Source: Azospirillum fermentarium (GTDB lineage Bacteria > Pseudomonadota > Alphaproteobacteria > Azospirillales > Azospirillaceae). Taken from it: 64,000 nucleotides of DNA. The number at the start of each line of letters is the position of its first letter. The stretch's first letter is position 1. The DNA is taken from NCBI RefSeq assembly GCF_025961205.1, contig NZ_JAOQNH010000003.1:764501-828500 (forward strand). The letters are read 5' to 3'. A model generated the notes under the pieces. The model was not told the DNA's origin. It saw only the letters and a program-made list of their open reading frames with translations, and ran no database searches. A program made the position numbers and the translations under genes. Below, one piece after another: positions 34,861 to 43,334 of the stretch.

Positions 34861-36573
34861 TCAGTCGTCGCTGCTGTCGGCCTCCTGCTGCAGGCGCTGC
34901 AGCAGGATGTTGGCGGTTTCCGCTTCGGCCTCCAGCCGGGCGTAATAGGCGGTCAGGCGGGTGCGGTAATCCTCGGCCTGGGCCTTGATGTCGTCGGATT
35001 TGGTGGTGAGCGTGGTGTTGGTGGCTTCCATCTGCGACACCAGCGTGGCGATGCGGCCGTCGTCGGCAGCGGCCAGCGCATCCAGCGTGGTGAACAGGCG
35101 GTCGGCGATGCCCTGGGTGAAACCGACATCCACGCTGGCGCTGGCGCTGCCGGTGTAGACCAGGGTGATGCCCTCATACGCCGTGCCCTTGTTGCCGATG
35201 ATGCGGCTGCCCGACACGGTGAACAGGCTGCCGTCGCCGCCCACCGATGCCGACGTCAGGTTGCCGCTGTCGCCCACCGTGATGTCGAGGGTGAAGGACA
35301 GGCGGCTCTGGGTGCCGGTGTAGCGCAGAAGCTGGAGGTCGCTGGACGATGAAGTCATGGTGAGGCCGAGAAGCTGGCGCACCCCGTCCACATTATCGAC
35401 CAGCATGGAATTCAGCGTGGTCTCGTCCAGGTCCAGCGCGTTGTTCGCGTCGAACGACAGCCCCAGATCGGCCAGCGACAGCGACCCGTCGCCGGTGGCG
35501 ACCTTGGTGTTCAGCGCCTGATAGACGGATTTCACCGTCTGCCGCAGCAGGCTGTCGGCGAACAGGGTGGCGTCGTCGCTCTTGGTGCCGTCGCTGCTTG
35601 TCGCCTGCTGCGCCAGCGCGAAATCACGGAAGCTGTTGTAGGCGTCCACGAAGTCGGTGATGGCGTCCTTGATGGACGACAGGTCGGTGGATATCTCGGC
35701 GGTGATGGTGGTGCCCGGCTGGGCGGCATAGAGGTCGAGGGTCAGCCCGTCGATGGCGTCGTCGATGGAGTTGCCGGACCGGGTAATGGTCACCCCGTCC
35801 ACCACCACGATGGCATCCTGGGCCGCCACCAGTTCGTTGGCCACCGCCCCGTCACCGTCGATGATGCCCAGCCCGCTCAGCACCGAGCCGGAGGAGTCGG
35901 CCAGCGTGATCGCCTTGCCGGTGTCGTTGGCGGTCAGGATGAGCTGATAGGAACTGTCCGACACCTTGACGATGCTGGCGGTGACGCCGCTGGTGGATTT
36001 CTGCGCGTTGATGGCGTCGCGGATCTCGGTCAGGCTGTCGCTGTCGTCCACGTCGATGGACAACGATGTGCCGTCCTCCACCCCGATGGTGAAGGAGCCG
36101 GACAGGCCAAGCGCCGTGGAGTTGCCGGTCTGGGTGTCGCCGCCGATCTTGTGGCGGGTGGCAAGCTGCTGCACCGCGATGGTGTGGGTGCCGACCTCGG
36201 CCCCATCCGCGGCGGTGACGGACAGCACATCGTCGGCGCTGACCGACGACGTGCTGCTGGACAGGTACGCGGTGCGCTGATCGAACAGGTTGGTGGTGCT
36301 GCCGGTGGAGGCGGTGCGGTTGCGCAGGCCCCCCAGCGCATCGTCCATGTCCTGCAACAGCCCCTGAAGCTCGGTGTAGGCGGCGATCTTGGCTTCGTTG
36401 GCGGTGATGGTCTGGTCGATGCGGTCGGCGGGTGACAGCCGTTTGGCAACCGCCGCTTCCACCAGGGCGGAATAGTCGATGCCGGTGCCGGAATCGGTGG
36501 ATTGCAGGACCGTGGCCCCCGTGGACGCCGCGGTCGAATACGACGTGGAGGCTGTGGACGAGACGGTGGTCAT
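34861..36573 (-). CDS. fliD: Flagellar filament cap protein FliD (HAP2)
   Basis: 570 aa from ATG at 36573 (AGAAGGA ten bases upstream). The in-frame ATG at 36603 overlaps that site. The N-terminal FliD signature is visible (GTGIDYSALVEAAVAKRLSP, IDQTITANEAKIAAYTELQG), as are the central Ser/Thr-rich beta domains (FTIGVEDGTSLSIDVDDSDS, LTEIRDAINAQKSTSGVTA, the conserved flagellin-IN motif). The C-terminal coiled coil (LVSQMEATNTTLTTKSDDIKA, RLTAYYARLEAEAETANILL) forms the cap D0/D1. It directs flagellin polymerisation at the filament tip. Lies 20 bp upstream of fliS in the same unit. Confidence 0.93.
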   Translation of the reverse strand: MTTVSSTASTSYSTAASTGATVLQSTDSGTGIDYSALVEAAVAKRLSPADRIDQTITANEAKIAAYTELQGLLQDMDDALGGLRNRTASTGSTTNLFDQRTAYLSSSTSSVSADDVLSVTAADGAEVGTHTIAVQQLATRHKIGGDTQTGNSTALGLSGSFTIGVEDGTSLSIDVDDSDSLTEIRDAINAQKSTSGVTASIVKVSDSSYQLILTANDTGKAITLADSSGSVLSGLGIIDGDGAVANELVAAQDAIVVVDGVTITRSGNSIDDAIDGLTLDLYAAQPGTTITAEISTDLSSIKDAITDFVDAYNSFRDFALAQQATSSDGTKSDDATLFADSLLRQTVKSVYQALNTKVATGDGSLSLADLGLSFDANNALDLDETTLNSMLVDNVDGVRQLLGLTMTSSSSDLQLLRYTGTQSRLSFTLDITVGDSGNLTSASVGGDGSLFTVSGSRIIGNKGTAYEGITLVYTGSASASVDVGFTQGIADRLFTTLDALAAADDGRIATLVSQMEATNTTLTTKSDDIKAQAEDYRTRLTAYYARLEAEAETANILLQRLQQEADSSDD

Positions 36574-36615
36574 GGTGCAACGGTCCTTCTCTGGGGATGC
36601 CAAGGGTAAGTTTCA

Positions 36616-36638
36616 CCCTCTCCCCGGCGGGGAGAGGG
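36616..36638 (-). terminator. Hairpin between flagellin and fliD
   Basis: Perfect 10-bp stem, CCCTCTCCCC / GGGGAGAGGG, with a GGC loop, 35-57 bp after the flagellin stop on the minus strand. No U-run follows, so it may attenuate rather than fully terminate, or protect the 3' end of an abundant flagellin mRNA. Confidence 0.6.
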
Positions 36639-36672
36639 CCTGTTACCAACAGTCACACCCCCGCCACGGCGT

Positions 36673-37497
36673 TTACCGCAGCAGCGACAAAAGCTGTTCG
36701 GGCATGGAATTGGCCTGGGACAGCACGGCGATGGCGGCTTGCGTCAGAACCTTGGTGGCGGCGAGGTTGGTCTGTTCCTCCGCCACGTCCACATCCATGA
36801 TCGCCGACTGCGCCGCCTCGGTGTTTTCGATGGAGGTGTCGAGCACCTCGCCGCGGAATTCGAAGCGGGAGATCAGCGCACCCACGTCCGCCCGCGCGGT
36901 GGACAGGCTTTCCACCGCCGTGTCCAGCGCCGTCAGCGTGCTTTCCGCCGTGGTGGAGGTGCCGATGTCCAGGCCGTTGATGCCCAGCCCGGTGGCGTTC
37001 ACGTTGGCGATGGTGACGGTGATCTTGTCGGTGGTCTCCGTGCCGACGCGGAAATCCACACCGGTGGACCAGTCGCCGGTACCGTCCAGCAGCGGATCGT
37101 CGTTGAAGCGGGTGCCCGAGGCAATGCCATCGACTTCTTCCAGCAACTGCTGGAATTCCGCGTCCAGATAGCCGCGTTCGGTGTCGGTCACCGACCCCGA
37201 TTGCGATTGCGTCGCCAACGAGCGCATGCGCTGCACGATGTCGGAGATGCGCGACATGCCGCCGTCGGCGGTTTGCAGGATCGACGATCCGTGGGCGGCG
37301 TTGGTGGCCGCCTGCTTCAGGACGGTCACGTCCGATTGCAGCGAGGTGCCCACGGCCAGGCCGGCGGCGTCGTCGGACGCCTTGGTGATGCGCGACCCGC
37401 TGGCGATCTTCGACACCGAGGTCGCCTGGTTGTCGGAATTGATGTTCAGGTACCGCAGGGCCGAGTTGGCGGCGGTGTTGGTGCTGATGACGGGCAT
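36673..37497 (-). CDS. fliC: Flagellin
   Basis: 274 aa from ATG at 37497 (AAGGAGA upstream), beginning MPVISTNTAANSALRYLN. The N-terminal D0/D1 helices (KIASGSRITKASDDAAGLAV, LQTADGGMSRISDIVQRMR) and C-terminal helices (ALISRFEFRGEVLDTSIENT, SAIMDVDVAEEQTNLAATKV, QAAIAVLSQANSMPEQLLSLL) are complete. The middle is short, so D2/D3 are absent, as in many alphaproteobacterial flagellins. Export uses FliS. The leader contains a hairpin just ahead of the gene, and a sequence block shared with the flgD promoter region lies about 145-175 bp upstream. Confidence 0.96.
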   Translation of the reverse strand: MPVISTNTAANSALRYLNINSDNQATSVSKIASGSRITKASDDAAGLAVGTSLQSDVTVLKQAATNAAHGSSILQTADGGMSRISDIVQRMRSLATQSQSGSVTDTERGYLDAEFQQLLEEVDGIASGTRFNDDPLLDGTGDWSTGVDFRVGTETTDKITVTIANVNATGLGINGLDIGTSTTAESTLTALDTAVESLSTARADVGALISRFEFRGEVLDTSIENTEAAQSAIMDVDVAEEQTNLAATKVLTQAAIAVLSQANSMPEQLLSLLR

Positions 37498-37554
37498 GAC
37501 GGCTCTCCTTGATGTCTGACGGCGCCGGACGGGGGCCGGGCGGGAGCGGTCCCT

Positions 37555-37571
37555 CCCTTTCAAGGAAAGGG
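37555..37571 (-). promoter_or_regulatory. Hairpin in the flagellin 5' leader
   Basis: CCCTTTC-AAG-GAAAGGG, perfect 7-bp arms, 58-74 bp upstream of the flagellin ATG. It could affect mRNA stability or translation. In alphaproteobacteria flagellin leaders are targets of FlbT-type control, but no FlbT site can be assigned from sequence alone. Confidence 0.45.
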
Positions 37572-37640
37572 ACGGTGGATCAATGGCTTGGCTTCTGTCT
37601 GGGAGTGCTCCGGCGTGATAGCCTCTTTTGGGACACACGG

Positions 37641-37672
37641 GACGCCGGGCAAAAACTGGCGCGGTTTTTTTC
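37641..37672. promoter_or_regulatory. Block shared with the flgD upstream region (copy 1)
   Basis: GGGACGCCGGGCAAAAACTGGC followed by four variable bases and a run of seven T. The same arrangement recurs at 43258-43289 ahead of flgD. It lies upstream of flagellin and just beyond the 3' end of flgL. Likely a binding site for a flagellar regulator. The GCCGGGCAAAA core recalls FlbD/ftr-type sites. Confidence 0.45.
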
Positions 37673-37684
37673 AGACGTTTTCCG

Positions 37685-38599
37685 TCAGGCCAGCAGGTCG
37701 TTGAGGTTGGTGCTTTGCAGAACCTTCATCAGGCTCATGGTCGCTTCCAGCGATGCCTGAAGCTGGGACAGGCGCACGGTGGCCTCGGCCAGATCGACGC
37801 TGCGCAGGTCGTCCACCTGGGTTTCCAGCACGAGCTGGGTGTCCACATGGCGGTCGAGCGTGCGCTCCAGTGTGCCCGAGGCGGTGCCCAGGCGCGCGCG
37901 GATCACCGACATGCCGTCCACGCCGTCGGCGGCCAGGGTTGACGCTTCGTCCAGCGCATCCCCATCCACCGGATCGGTGCTCATGGTGGACAGCAGGGTG
38001 AAGGCGCGCATGGCCTTTTCGATGGCGGGATCGTCGGCGGTGGCGCCGTATTCGATGACCAGATCGTCCGCCGCCTGGAAATAGGACAGGCTGCCGTCGC
38101 CGCTGTACCAGCTGGTGTCGGCGGTGGATGGCACGGTGACGGGGGGATAGCTGGACGTGTCACTGTTGACCGGGGCGGTGTCGGTGCGCGATCCGGCGAA
38201 CAGGTAGCGCCCCTCAAGCCGGGTGTTGAGCAGGGCGACGAATTCCTTCATCAGCCCGGCGGCTTCCTCCTGCACCCCGGCCGCCGCACTGCCGGCCACG
38301 CCTTGCAGGCTGGTGATCAGGCTTTGCAGGCGGTTGGTGACGTCGATCATGCTGCCGACGGTGCTGTCCATGGTGTCGATGCGCCCGGACACCACCTCGC
38401 CCTCGTCGATGTAGCGTTCGGTGCGGCGGTAGGTGCTGTCCAGATCGACGATGCGCCCGCTGTCGGACGCCACCCCCTTGAAATCGGTGGATTTCAGGCC
38501 GCTGGACGCGGAGATCTGCGCCGTGGCCACCCGTGATTCCGCCTGCATCATGTAACGGACCAGGGTGTTCTGGTGGTTGGCGGTGGCGATGCGTTCCAT
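37685..38599 (-). CDS. flgL: Flagellar hook-filament junction protein FlgL (HAP3)
   Basis: 304 aa, AAGGAG before the ATG. N-terminal D0/D1 helix pattern MERIATANHQNTLVRYMMQAE with QISASSGLKS; GVQEEAAGLMKEFVALLNTRLEGRYLFAG is the conserved FlgL box; the C-terminal helices LAEATVRLSQLQASLEATMS and LMKVLQSTNLNDLL complete it. The protein forms the second ring between hook and filament. 12 bp separate it from flgK, so the two are co-transcribed. Confidence 0.93.
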   Translation of the reverse strand: MERIATANHQNTLVRYMMQAESRVATAQISASSGLKSTDFKGVASDSGRIVDLDSTYRRTERYIDEGEVVSGRIDTMDSTVGSMIDVTNRLQSLITSLQGVAGSAAAGVQEEAAGLMKEFVALLNTRLEGRYLFAGSRTDTAPVNSDTSSYPPVTVPSTADTSWYSGDGSLSYFQAADDLVIEYGATADDPAIEKAMRAFTLLSTMSTDPVDGDALDEASTLAADGVDGMSVIRARLGTASGTLERTLDRHVDTQLVLETQVDDLRSVDLAEATVRLSQLQASLEATMSLMKVLQSTNLNDLLA

Positions 38600-38611
38600 G
38601 GCCCCGGCTCC

Positions 38612-40342
38612 TTATTTGATCATGCTGAGCGCCGTCTCGAACATCTCCTGCAGCACCTCCATGACGGCGGCGGCGGATTCATAGGCGGACTGGAGCGACG
38701 AGATGACCGCGGTTTCCTCGTCCACGTTCACCCCCGATTGCGAGGTCAGCGTGGTGGTGAGGCTGTCGGAATAGGCGGTGGCGTTGTCGGATGCGGTGTC
38801 GGCGGCGGACGCCGCGGTGGCGATGCCCTGGATGATGCCGGCGGCATAGGCGGCGGCGGTGCCCTGGCGCGCCGACATTCCCCCCGCCGCGTCGAACGGC
38901 AGCGTGCCGGTCAGAACGGCACTCAGCGCGCCGGCCGTGGTGGCGTCGCCCGAGGTCAGCGCCGTGTCCCCGGCGGCAAGGCCGCCGGCGGTGGACAGCA
39001 CCGCGGTGGGCAGCCGGCTGCTGTCGTTCAGCAGCGCCGACGACACCCGCAGGTCGCTGGCCCCGGTGCCGGTCAGGATGTCGTTGAAACCGAAAAAGGC
39101 CGACAGCCCCGTGGACCCGCTGCCCACCGCCGTGTCGCCGCCCAGCGCAATGCCGGTGGCGCCGTCGGTGGCGGCGATGGTCAGTGTGCCGTCGCTGCCG
39201 ATGCCGGCGGTGGCCGTGCCGGTGGCGTTGATGGCATCCATCAGATCCTGCACCGTGGACAGGGTGGACAGGTCGATGTCCACCACGTCCGCCGCCGTGC
39301 CGTCGCTGTTGGTCACCGCCAGGCGCAACGTGCCGGTGCCCGACAGGCTGTCCGCCGCCGACACCGTGACGGTCGAGGTCAGCGGCGACGGCGCCGGAAC
39401 CGTGCTGCCGGCGTTGGCGGCGGTGTTCAGCGCGTCCTTCAGCGTGGCGGCCAGTTCGTCCAGCCGCGCCTGCTGGTTGGGCAGCGCCTCGTCGCGCAGG
39501 TCCACCAATGCGGCCAGCGTGCCGGAGGTGAGCGCGCCGGTGATGTCCTTGCCGCCGACGCTGATGGCGGAAAAGGTGGTGTCGGCGTTGACGCTGGACG
39601 CGGGCGTGTAGGACAGGCCGTGCACCGCGCTGTCCAGCAGTGCCGTGCCGCTGGACGTGGAAATGCGCAGGCTGCCGTTGCTGTCGGTCTGATACCGGAC
39701 GTCGATGTCGCCGGCCAGCGTCTGGAGTGCTGTGTTGCGCTGGTCCTCCAGGTCGCCGGTGTTCTGGCCCAGCCCCTTGGCCTTGACGATCCGGTCGTTC
39801 AGGGATTTCAGGGTGTTGAGCGTTTCGTTGATGCGGTCCACCGTGCCGGCGATGTCCTCGTCGGCCTGGGCGCGCAGATCCTGCACCGTGGACGACAGGT
39901 CGCGCAGGCTCTCGGCCATGACGTTCACATTGTCCACCACCGCCGCCTTGGCGCTGTTGCTTTCGGGGGAGGTGGCGAGGGTGGCCAGGGAATCCGCCAG
40001 ATCGTCGATGGCGGCGGCGATGCTGGTGCCGCTGCTGCCGTCGGTGCTGCCCAGCCGCTGCTGCAACAGGTCCAGCGACGCCGCCATGGTGCCGGTGTAG
40101 CCCACATCCGACGTGGCCCCCACCAGCGTCTTCAGCAGATACTGGTCCACCACGCTGGACACCGACGCGATGTCCACCCCGGTGGCGTAGGTCATCGCGA
40201 TGGTGCGGCTGGTCTGATGGGCGGTCTTGCGGGTGTAGCCGTCGGTGTCGGAATTGGCGATGTTGGCCGTCGCCACCGCCATCGACACTTCGCTGGCGCG
40301 CAAGGAGGATGCGGCGATGGTGCCGGCAACGCGCAGGGACAT
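38612..40342 (-). CDS. flgK: Flagellar hook-associated protein FlgK (HAP1)
   Basis: 576 aa with GGGAGG upstream. The N-terminus (SLRASEVSMAVATANIANSD, TDGYTRKTAH) has the rod/hook family SxNIANxxTxGYxR motif. ASLDLLQQRLGSTDGSSGTSIAAAIDDLADSLATLATSPES matches the conserved HAP1 region, and NDRIVKAKGLGQNTGDLEDQRNTALQ the next. The long Ala/Thr/Gly/Asp-rich middle is variable. The C-terminal helix SGVNVDEETAVISSLQSAYESAAAV with MEVLQEMFETALSMI is typical. It forms the first junction ring on the hook. Confidence 0.93.
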   Translation of the reverse strand: MSLRVAGTIAASSLRASEVSMAVATANIANSDTDGYTRKTAHQTSRTIAMTYATGVDIASVSSVVDQYLLKTLVGATSDVGYTGTMAASLDLLQQRLGSTDGSSGTSIAAAIDDLADSLATLATSPESNSAKAAVVDNVNVMAESLRDLSSTVQDLRAQADEDIAGTVDRINETLNTLKSLNDRIVKAKGLGQNTGDLEDQRNTALQTLAGDIDVRYQTDSNGSLRISTSSGTALLDSAVHGLSYTPASSVNADTTFSAISVGGKDITGALTSGTLAALVDLRDEALPNQQARLDELAATLKDALNTAANAGSTVPAPSPLTSTVTVSAADSLSGTGTLRLAVTNSDGTAADVVDIDLSTLSTVQDLMDAINATGTATAGIGSDGTLTIAATDGATGIALGGDTAVGSGSTGLSAFFGFNDILTGTGASDLRVSSALLNDSSRLPTAVLSTAGGLAAGDTALTSGDATTAGALSAVLTGTLPFDAAGGMSARQGTAAAYAAGIIQGIATAASAADTASDNATAYSDSLTTTLTSQSGVNVDEETAVISSLQSAYESAAAVMEVLQEMFETALSMIK

Positions 40343-40382
40343 GGTTCGGCCCTCCCCTTCCCTCTTGTTCCCAACCGCCGGG

Positions 40383-40835
40383 TCAGGCGGTGATGTCGGC
40401 GGTGTGGCGCACCGTGCGCCCGGTCAGCATCACGCCCACCCGCCCGCCGCGGGTCGCGGTGGCGCCATAGACCCCGGTGGGGGCACGGGTGGCGGCACTC
40501 AGCGCGGCACCGATGGCGTTCTGCCGCACCTGACGCGCCCTGGCGTCGGCGGCGAAGCGGGCCATCACGTGGCGCACCGGCCCCAGCGCATCACGGGCGG
40601 CCAGACGCACGGCGGCGCGCTGGGCCGGCGGAATGCGCTTGCTGCGCCCGGTGTCGAGCGCCTGTTGCAGCGCCTCCCGTTTCCGGCGCAGCAGCATCTG
40701 CATCTCGCCCGCCGCCAGCACGGCGGCCTGGGCCTGCCCGTTGCGGGCGGCGGTCAGGGCGCGTTCGGCCAGGGCGGCGATGGCGGTGGAGAATTCGGTG
40801 ATGACGCCCACGGGGTCGGGGGACAGGTCGGCCAT
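40383..40835 (-). CDS. Probable FlgN-like flagellar chaperone
   Basis: 150 aa from ATG at 40835 (GGAG nine bases upstream). A GTG at 40853 that overlaps the previous stop (GTGA) is an alternative and would add six residues. The first 90 residues are a long helical, heptad-rich segment (VITEFSTAIAALAERALTAARN, EMQMLLRRKREALQQALDTG) with the length and position, next to flgK/flgL, expected for the FlgN-type export chaperone. The C-terminal about 45 residues are Thr/Gly/Arg-rich. Sequence identity to FlgN is not obvious by eye. The call rests on context and helical content. Confidence 0.55.
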   Translation of the reverse strand: MADLSPDPVGVITEFSTAIAALAERALTAARNGQAQAAVLAAGEMQMLLRRKREALQQALDTGRSKRIPPAQRAAVRLAARDALGPVRHVMARFAADARARQVRQNAIGAALSAATRAPTGVYGATATRGGRVGVMLTGRTVRHTADITA

Positions 40836-40849
40836 GATGGGATGCTCCG

Positions 40850-41104
40850 TCACATGCGTTTCTGAATGCGGCTATAGGCGGCCATGGCGATGCGGGTGGT
40901 GGCGGTGCGGTGCAGGGCGGTGCGCACCGCCGTCTGGGTGCCGCGCAGGCCCGCCAGCAGCGTCTGCACATCGTCGATCAGCGCCAGCCGCGCCGCCCGC
41001 CCAGCACCGCCGTTCAGCACCGCGGCGGCACGGGCGCGGATGCGGCGCGCCTCCACGAACAGGGTGTCGGCCTCGGCGAACAGATCCGGGGGAACTGGTG
41101 TCAT
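40850..41104 (-). CDS. Small helical protein in the hook operon, unknown
   Basis: 84 aa (MTPVPPDLFAEADTLFVEAR, then RTQTAVRTALHR-like helices ending SRIQKRM). Alpha-helical, no signal peptide. It lies 10 bp after flgE, and its stop abuts or overlaps the next gene, so it belongs to the flagellar operon. No family recognised. A small chaperone or regulatory partner of the FlgN-like protein is possible. Confidence 0.55.
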   Translation of the reverse strand: MTPVPPDLFAEADTLFVEARRIRARAAAVLNGGAGRAARLALIDDVQTLLAGLRGTQTAVRTALHRTATTRIAMAAYSRIQKRM

Positions 41105-41114
41105 GGCGCCCTCC

Positions 41115-42389
41115 TCACCGCTTCATGCTGATGAGGGTGTCGATCATGTCCTGGGCGGTGGTCATGACCTTGGACGCGGCGGAATAGGCCTGCTGGGCGA
41201 CGATCATGCGGGTGAATTCGTCGGTCAGCTCGACGGTGGAGCTTTCCAGCGCCCCCGCCTCGATGGTGCCGGACCCGCTTTCCCCGGCGGTGCGCAACTG
41301 CACCTGCCCGGATTCATAGGTCTGCATGAAGGTGCTGCCGGTTTCGCTGTCCAGCCCGTCGGCGTTGGCGAAGGTGGCGATGGGGATGCGGTACACCGCC
41401 CGCGTTTCGCCGTTGTCGAACACCGCCCGCACCGTGCCGTCGCTGTCGATGGTGGTGCCGGTCAGGGTGCCGGGGGCGTGGCCGTTCTGGGTGGTGGATT
41501 CCACGCTGACCGACGGCTCGCTCTCTTCCGATGCGTGCTGGGTCAGCCCGTCGTTGCCGCCCACCGTGCCCAGATCCAGCGTGATGGAGGTGTCGGCGGC
41601 CCCCGTTGCCCAGCCGCCGACGGTCAGCGTGGGCGTGGTGGGGGAAAAGCCGGCGGGCGTGCCGTCCTCGTTGAAGGTGATGGTCACGGGCACGCCGCCC
41701 ACGGTGCCGGTGGTGCTGGACGAATCGCTGGACAGCGTCGGATCGTCGGCGTCCAGGCTCCAGGCGTTCTCGCCGGTCTTGGTCCAGGTGAGCGTGATGG
41801 AGTGGCTGTTGCCAAGACTGTCGAACACCTCCACGTCGGAGGTGAAGCTGTCGCCCGTATCGGCGTCCGAGGGCAGGTTGGCGTCGATGCCCAGGGTGCT
41901 GGTGGCCTTGGGCGTGCCCTTGATGTTGGTGGTGTTGATCGCCTCCAGGCTGTCCACCGACCCCTTGTTGCGGGCGGCGATGGCGCCGTCCTCGTCCAGC
42001 GCCCAGCCGTAGAGGTAATAGCCCTCGGAATTGCTGAGATAGCCGTCGGCGTCGGTGGAGAAGGAGCCGTTGCGGGTGTAGCGGATGGCACCGTCGGCGG
42101 AATCGTCGGACACCACGAAGAAGCCGCTGCCGTTCACCGCCAGATTGGTGGTGACCGCCGACGACTGGATCTCCCCTTGCGCCGAGACGTTGCGGGTGTT
42201 GTAGGCCAGCACCCCGCCCGTGCGCTCGTCCACCGCTTCCGTCTGGTTGATGAAGGACTGGAAGCTGGTGCCGGTGCTCTTGAAGCCCGTGGTGCTGGAA
42301 TTGGCGATGTTGGAGGAGATGGAGGCAAGCGCCTTGCTTTGCGCCATCAGCGCCGAGGTGGCGCTGTACATCGCGTTGGTGATGCTCAT
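41115..42389 (-). CDS. flgE: Flagellar hook protein FlgE
   Basis: 424 aa. The N-terminus MSITNAMYSATSALMAQSKA with SNIANSSTTGFKSTGTSFQSF is the classical hook signature. The body has FFVVSDDSADGAIRYTRNGSF, DADGYLSNSEGYYLYGW and the VFDSLGNSHSITLTWTKTG box of FlgE. The C-terminus ends ALESSTVELTDEFTRMIVAQ, QAYSAASKVMTTAQDMIDTL, as in axial proteins. It builds the universal joint between rod and filament. 61 bp downstream of flgD on the same strand. Confidence 0.95.
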   Translation of the reverse strand: MSITNAMYSATSALMAQSKALASISSNIANSSTTGFKSTGTSFQSFINQTEAVDERTGGVLAYNTRNVSAQGEIQSSAVTTNLAVNGSGFFVVSDDSADGAIRYTRNGSFSTDADGYLSNSEGYYLYGWALDEDGAIAARNKGSVDSLEAINTTNIKGTPKATSTLGIDANLPSDADTGDSFTSDVEVFDSLGNSHSITLTWTKTGENAWSLDADDPTLSSDSSSTTGTVGGVPVTITFNEDGTPAGFSPTTPTLTVGGWATGAADTSITLDLGTVGGNDGLTQHASEESEPSVSVESTTQNGHAPGTLTGTTIDSDGTVRAVFDNGETRAVYRIPIATFANADGLDSETGSTFMQTYESGQVQLRTAGESGSGTIEAGALESSTVELTDEFTRMIVAQQAYSAASKVMTTAQDMIDTLISMKR

Positions 42390-42450
42390 GGAAGCACCCC
42401 TGTGATCGGATGTTCGGGAAATGTGGGGAAGGCCGGCGGGGCGGCGGCGC

Positions 42451-43113
42451 CTAGCTCACCGACAGAACCGCGTCGGCCGTGATGGTCACGCCGCTGCCGA
42501 GGTCGAGAACCGTGGCGGAGGAGGAGGTATCGACGGCATTCACCACCGCCTTGATGCGGGTGGTGGTGGACACGGCGGCGTTGGCGGTGTCCACCGCATC
42601 CACGCTGAGGGTGAAGCTGCCGTCCGTATGGACGGTGCCGTCGGTGCCCACCCCGTCCCAGGTGAAGGAATGGGTTCCGGCAGAAGAATCGCCGGTCTGG
42701 CGGTAGACGACGCTGCCGTCCTCGTCACGCACGGTCAGCGCCACCGTCTTGGCATCGCTGTCCAGGTCGTATTCCCAGGACGCTTCACCGTCCTGAAGCG
42801 CGGTGGTGTCGCCCTCCGCCTCCACCGTGCGGCCGATGTAGCCGATGGCGGCGATGCCGGACCCCAGTTGGGTCATGGCGGTGGTCAGCGCGTCCAGCTT
42901 CTCCCCGTTCGACACGTCCTGTTCCAGACTGGCGAGCTGGACGAGCTGGCTGGTGTATTCGTTGGCGTCCACCGGGTTGGTGGGATCCTGGACTTCAAGC
43001 TGTTTCAGCAGCAGGGTCAGGAAGGACTGGTAATTGGCGGCCAGCGAACCGGCGGACGAGGACGACGAGGTGGTGGTGGTTGCCGCCGCCGATGTGGTGG
43101 ATGAAATCTGCAT
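42451..43113 (-). CDS. flgD: Flagellar hook cap / assembly protein FlgD
   Basis: 220 aa. The Ser/Thr-rich N-terminus leads into NYQSFLTLLLKQLEVQDPTN with PVDANEYTSQLVQLASLEQ, the invariant FlgD core. A FLIG/Tudor-like beta region follows (WEYDLDSDAKTVALTVRDED, HSFTWDGVGTDGTVHTDGSF). It caps the growing hook. It is the first gene of the hook unit, with a structured leader and a regulatory block upstream shared with flagellin. GGGAGG precedes the ATG. Confidence 0.94.
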   Translation of the reverse strand: MQISSTTSAAATTTTSSSSSAGSLAANYQSFLTLLLKQLEVQDPTNPVDANEYTSQLVQLASLEQDVSNGEKLDALTTAMTQLGSGIAAIGYIGRTVEAEGDTTALQDGEASWEYDLDSDAKTVALTVRDEDGSVVYRQTGDSSAGTHSFTWDGVGTDGTVHTDGSFTLSVDAVDTANAAVSTTTRIKAVVNAVDTSSSATVLDLGSGVTITADAVLSVS

Positions 43114-43128
43114 CGTCCGCCTCCCGCG

Positions 43129-43188
43129 GGCAGACGGGGGGCGTTCGCGGAAAACGGGGGTTCCGCGGGCGTCACGCCGGTGTCTGCC
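43129..43188 (-). promoter_or_regulatory. Nested stem-loop in the flgD leader
   Basis: Outer arms GGCAGAC (43129-43135) and GTCTGCC (43182-43188) enclose inner arms CGCGGAA (43146-43152) and TTCCGCG (43161-43167), all perfect. On the flgD transcript the structure ends just before the Shine-Dalgarno. This is a plausible translational control element. Confidence 0.45.
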
Positions 43189-43257
43189 ATGGTGAATGGG
43201 CGCCGGCCCCCGGTGGGGGCGTTGGGCCGCTGTCGTCCTTGTTCATGGCTATCCACG

Positions 43258-43289
43258 GGGACGGCGGAAAAAACTGGCTGACTTTTTTC
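43258..43289. promoter_or_regulatory. Block shared with the flagellin upstream region (copy 2)
   Basis: GGGACGGCGGAAAAAACTGG with C, four variable bases and TTTTTT-C, matching copy 1 at 37641-37672. It lies in the 221-bp divergent region between flgD (minus) and nikR (plus), about 145-175 bp before the flgD start, nearly the same distance as at flagellin. Confidence 0.45.
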
Positions 43290-43334
43290 GCGGGGAAGCG
43301 GCACAAAAGACGGACGGCAACAGGGGGCGCTGCG

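Noticed and set aside
37651..37675. Sigma-54 promoter (CTGGC...T-run) in the block shared by flagellin and flgD regions
   Set aside because: The -12 GC is absent and the spacing does not fit GG-N10-GC. At the flagellin copy the orientation would point into flgL.
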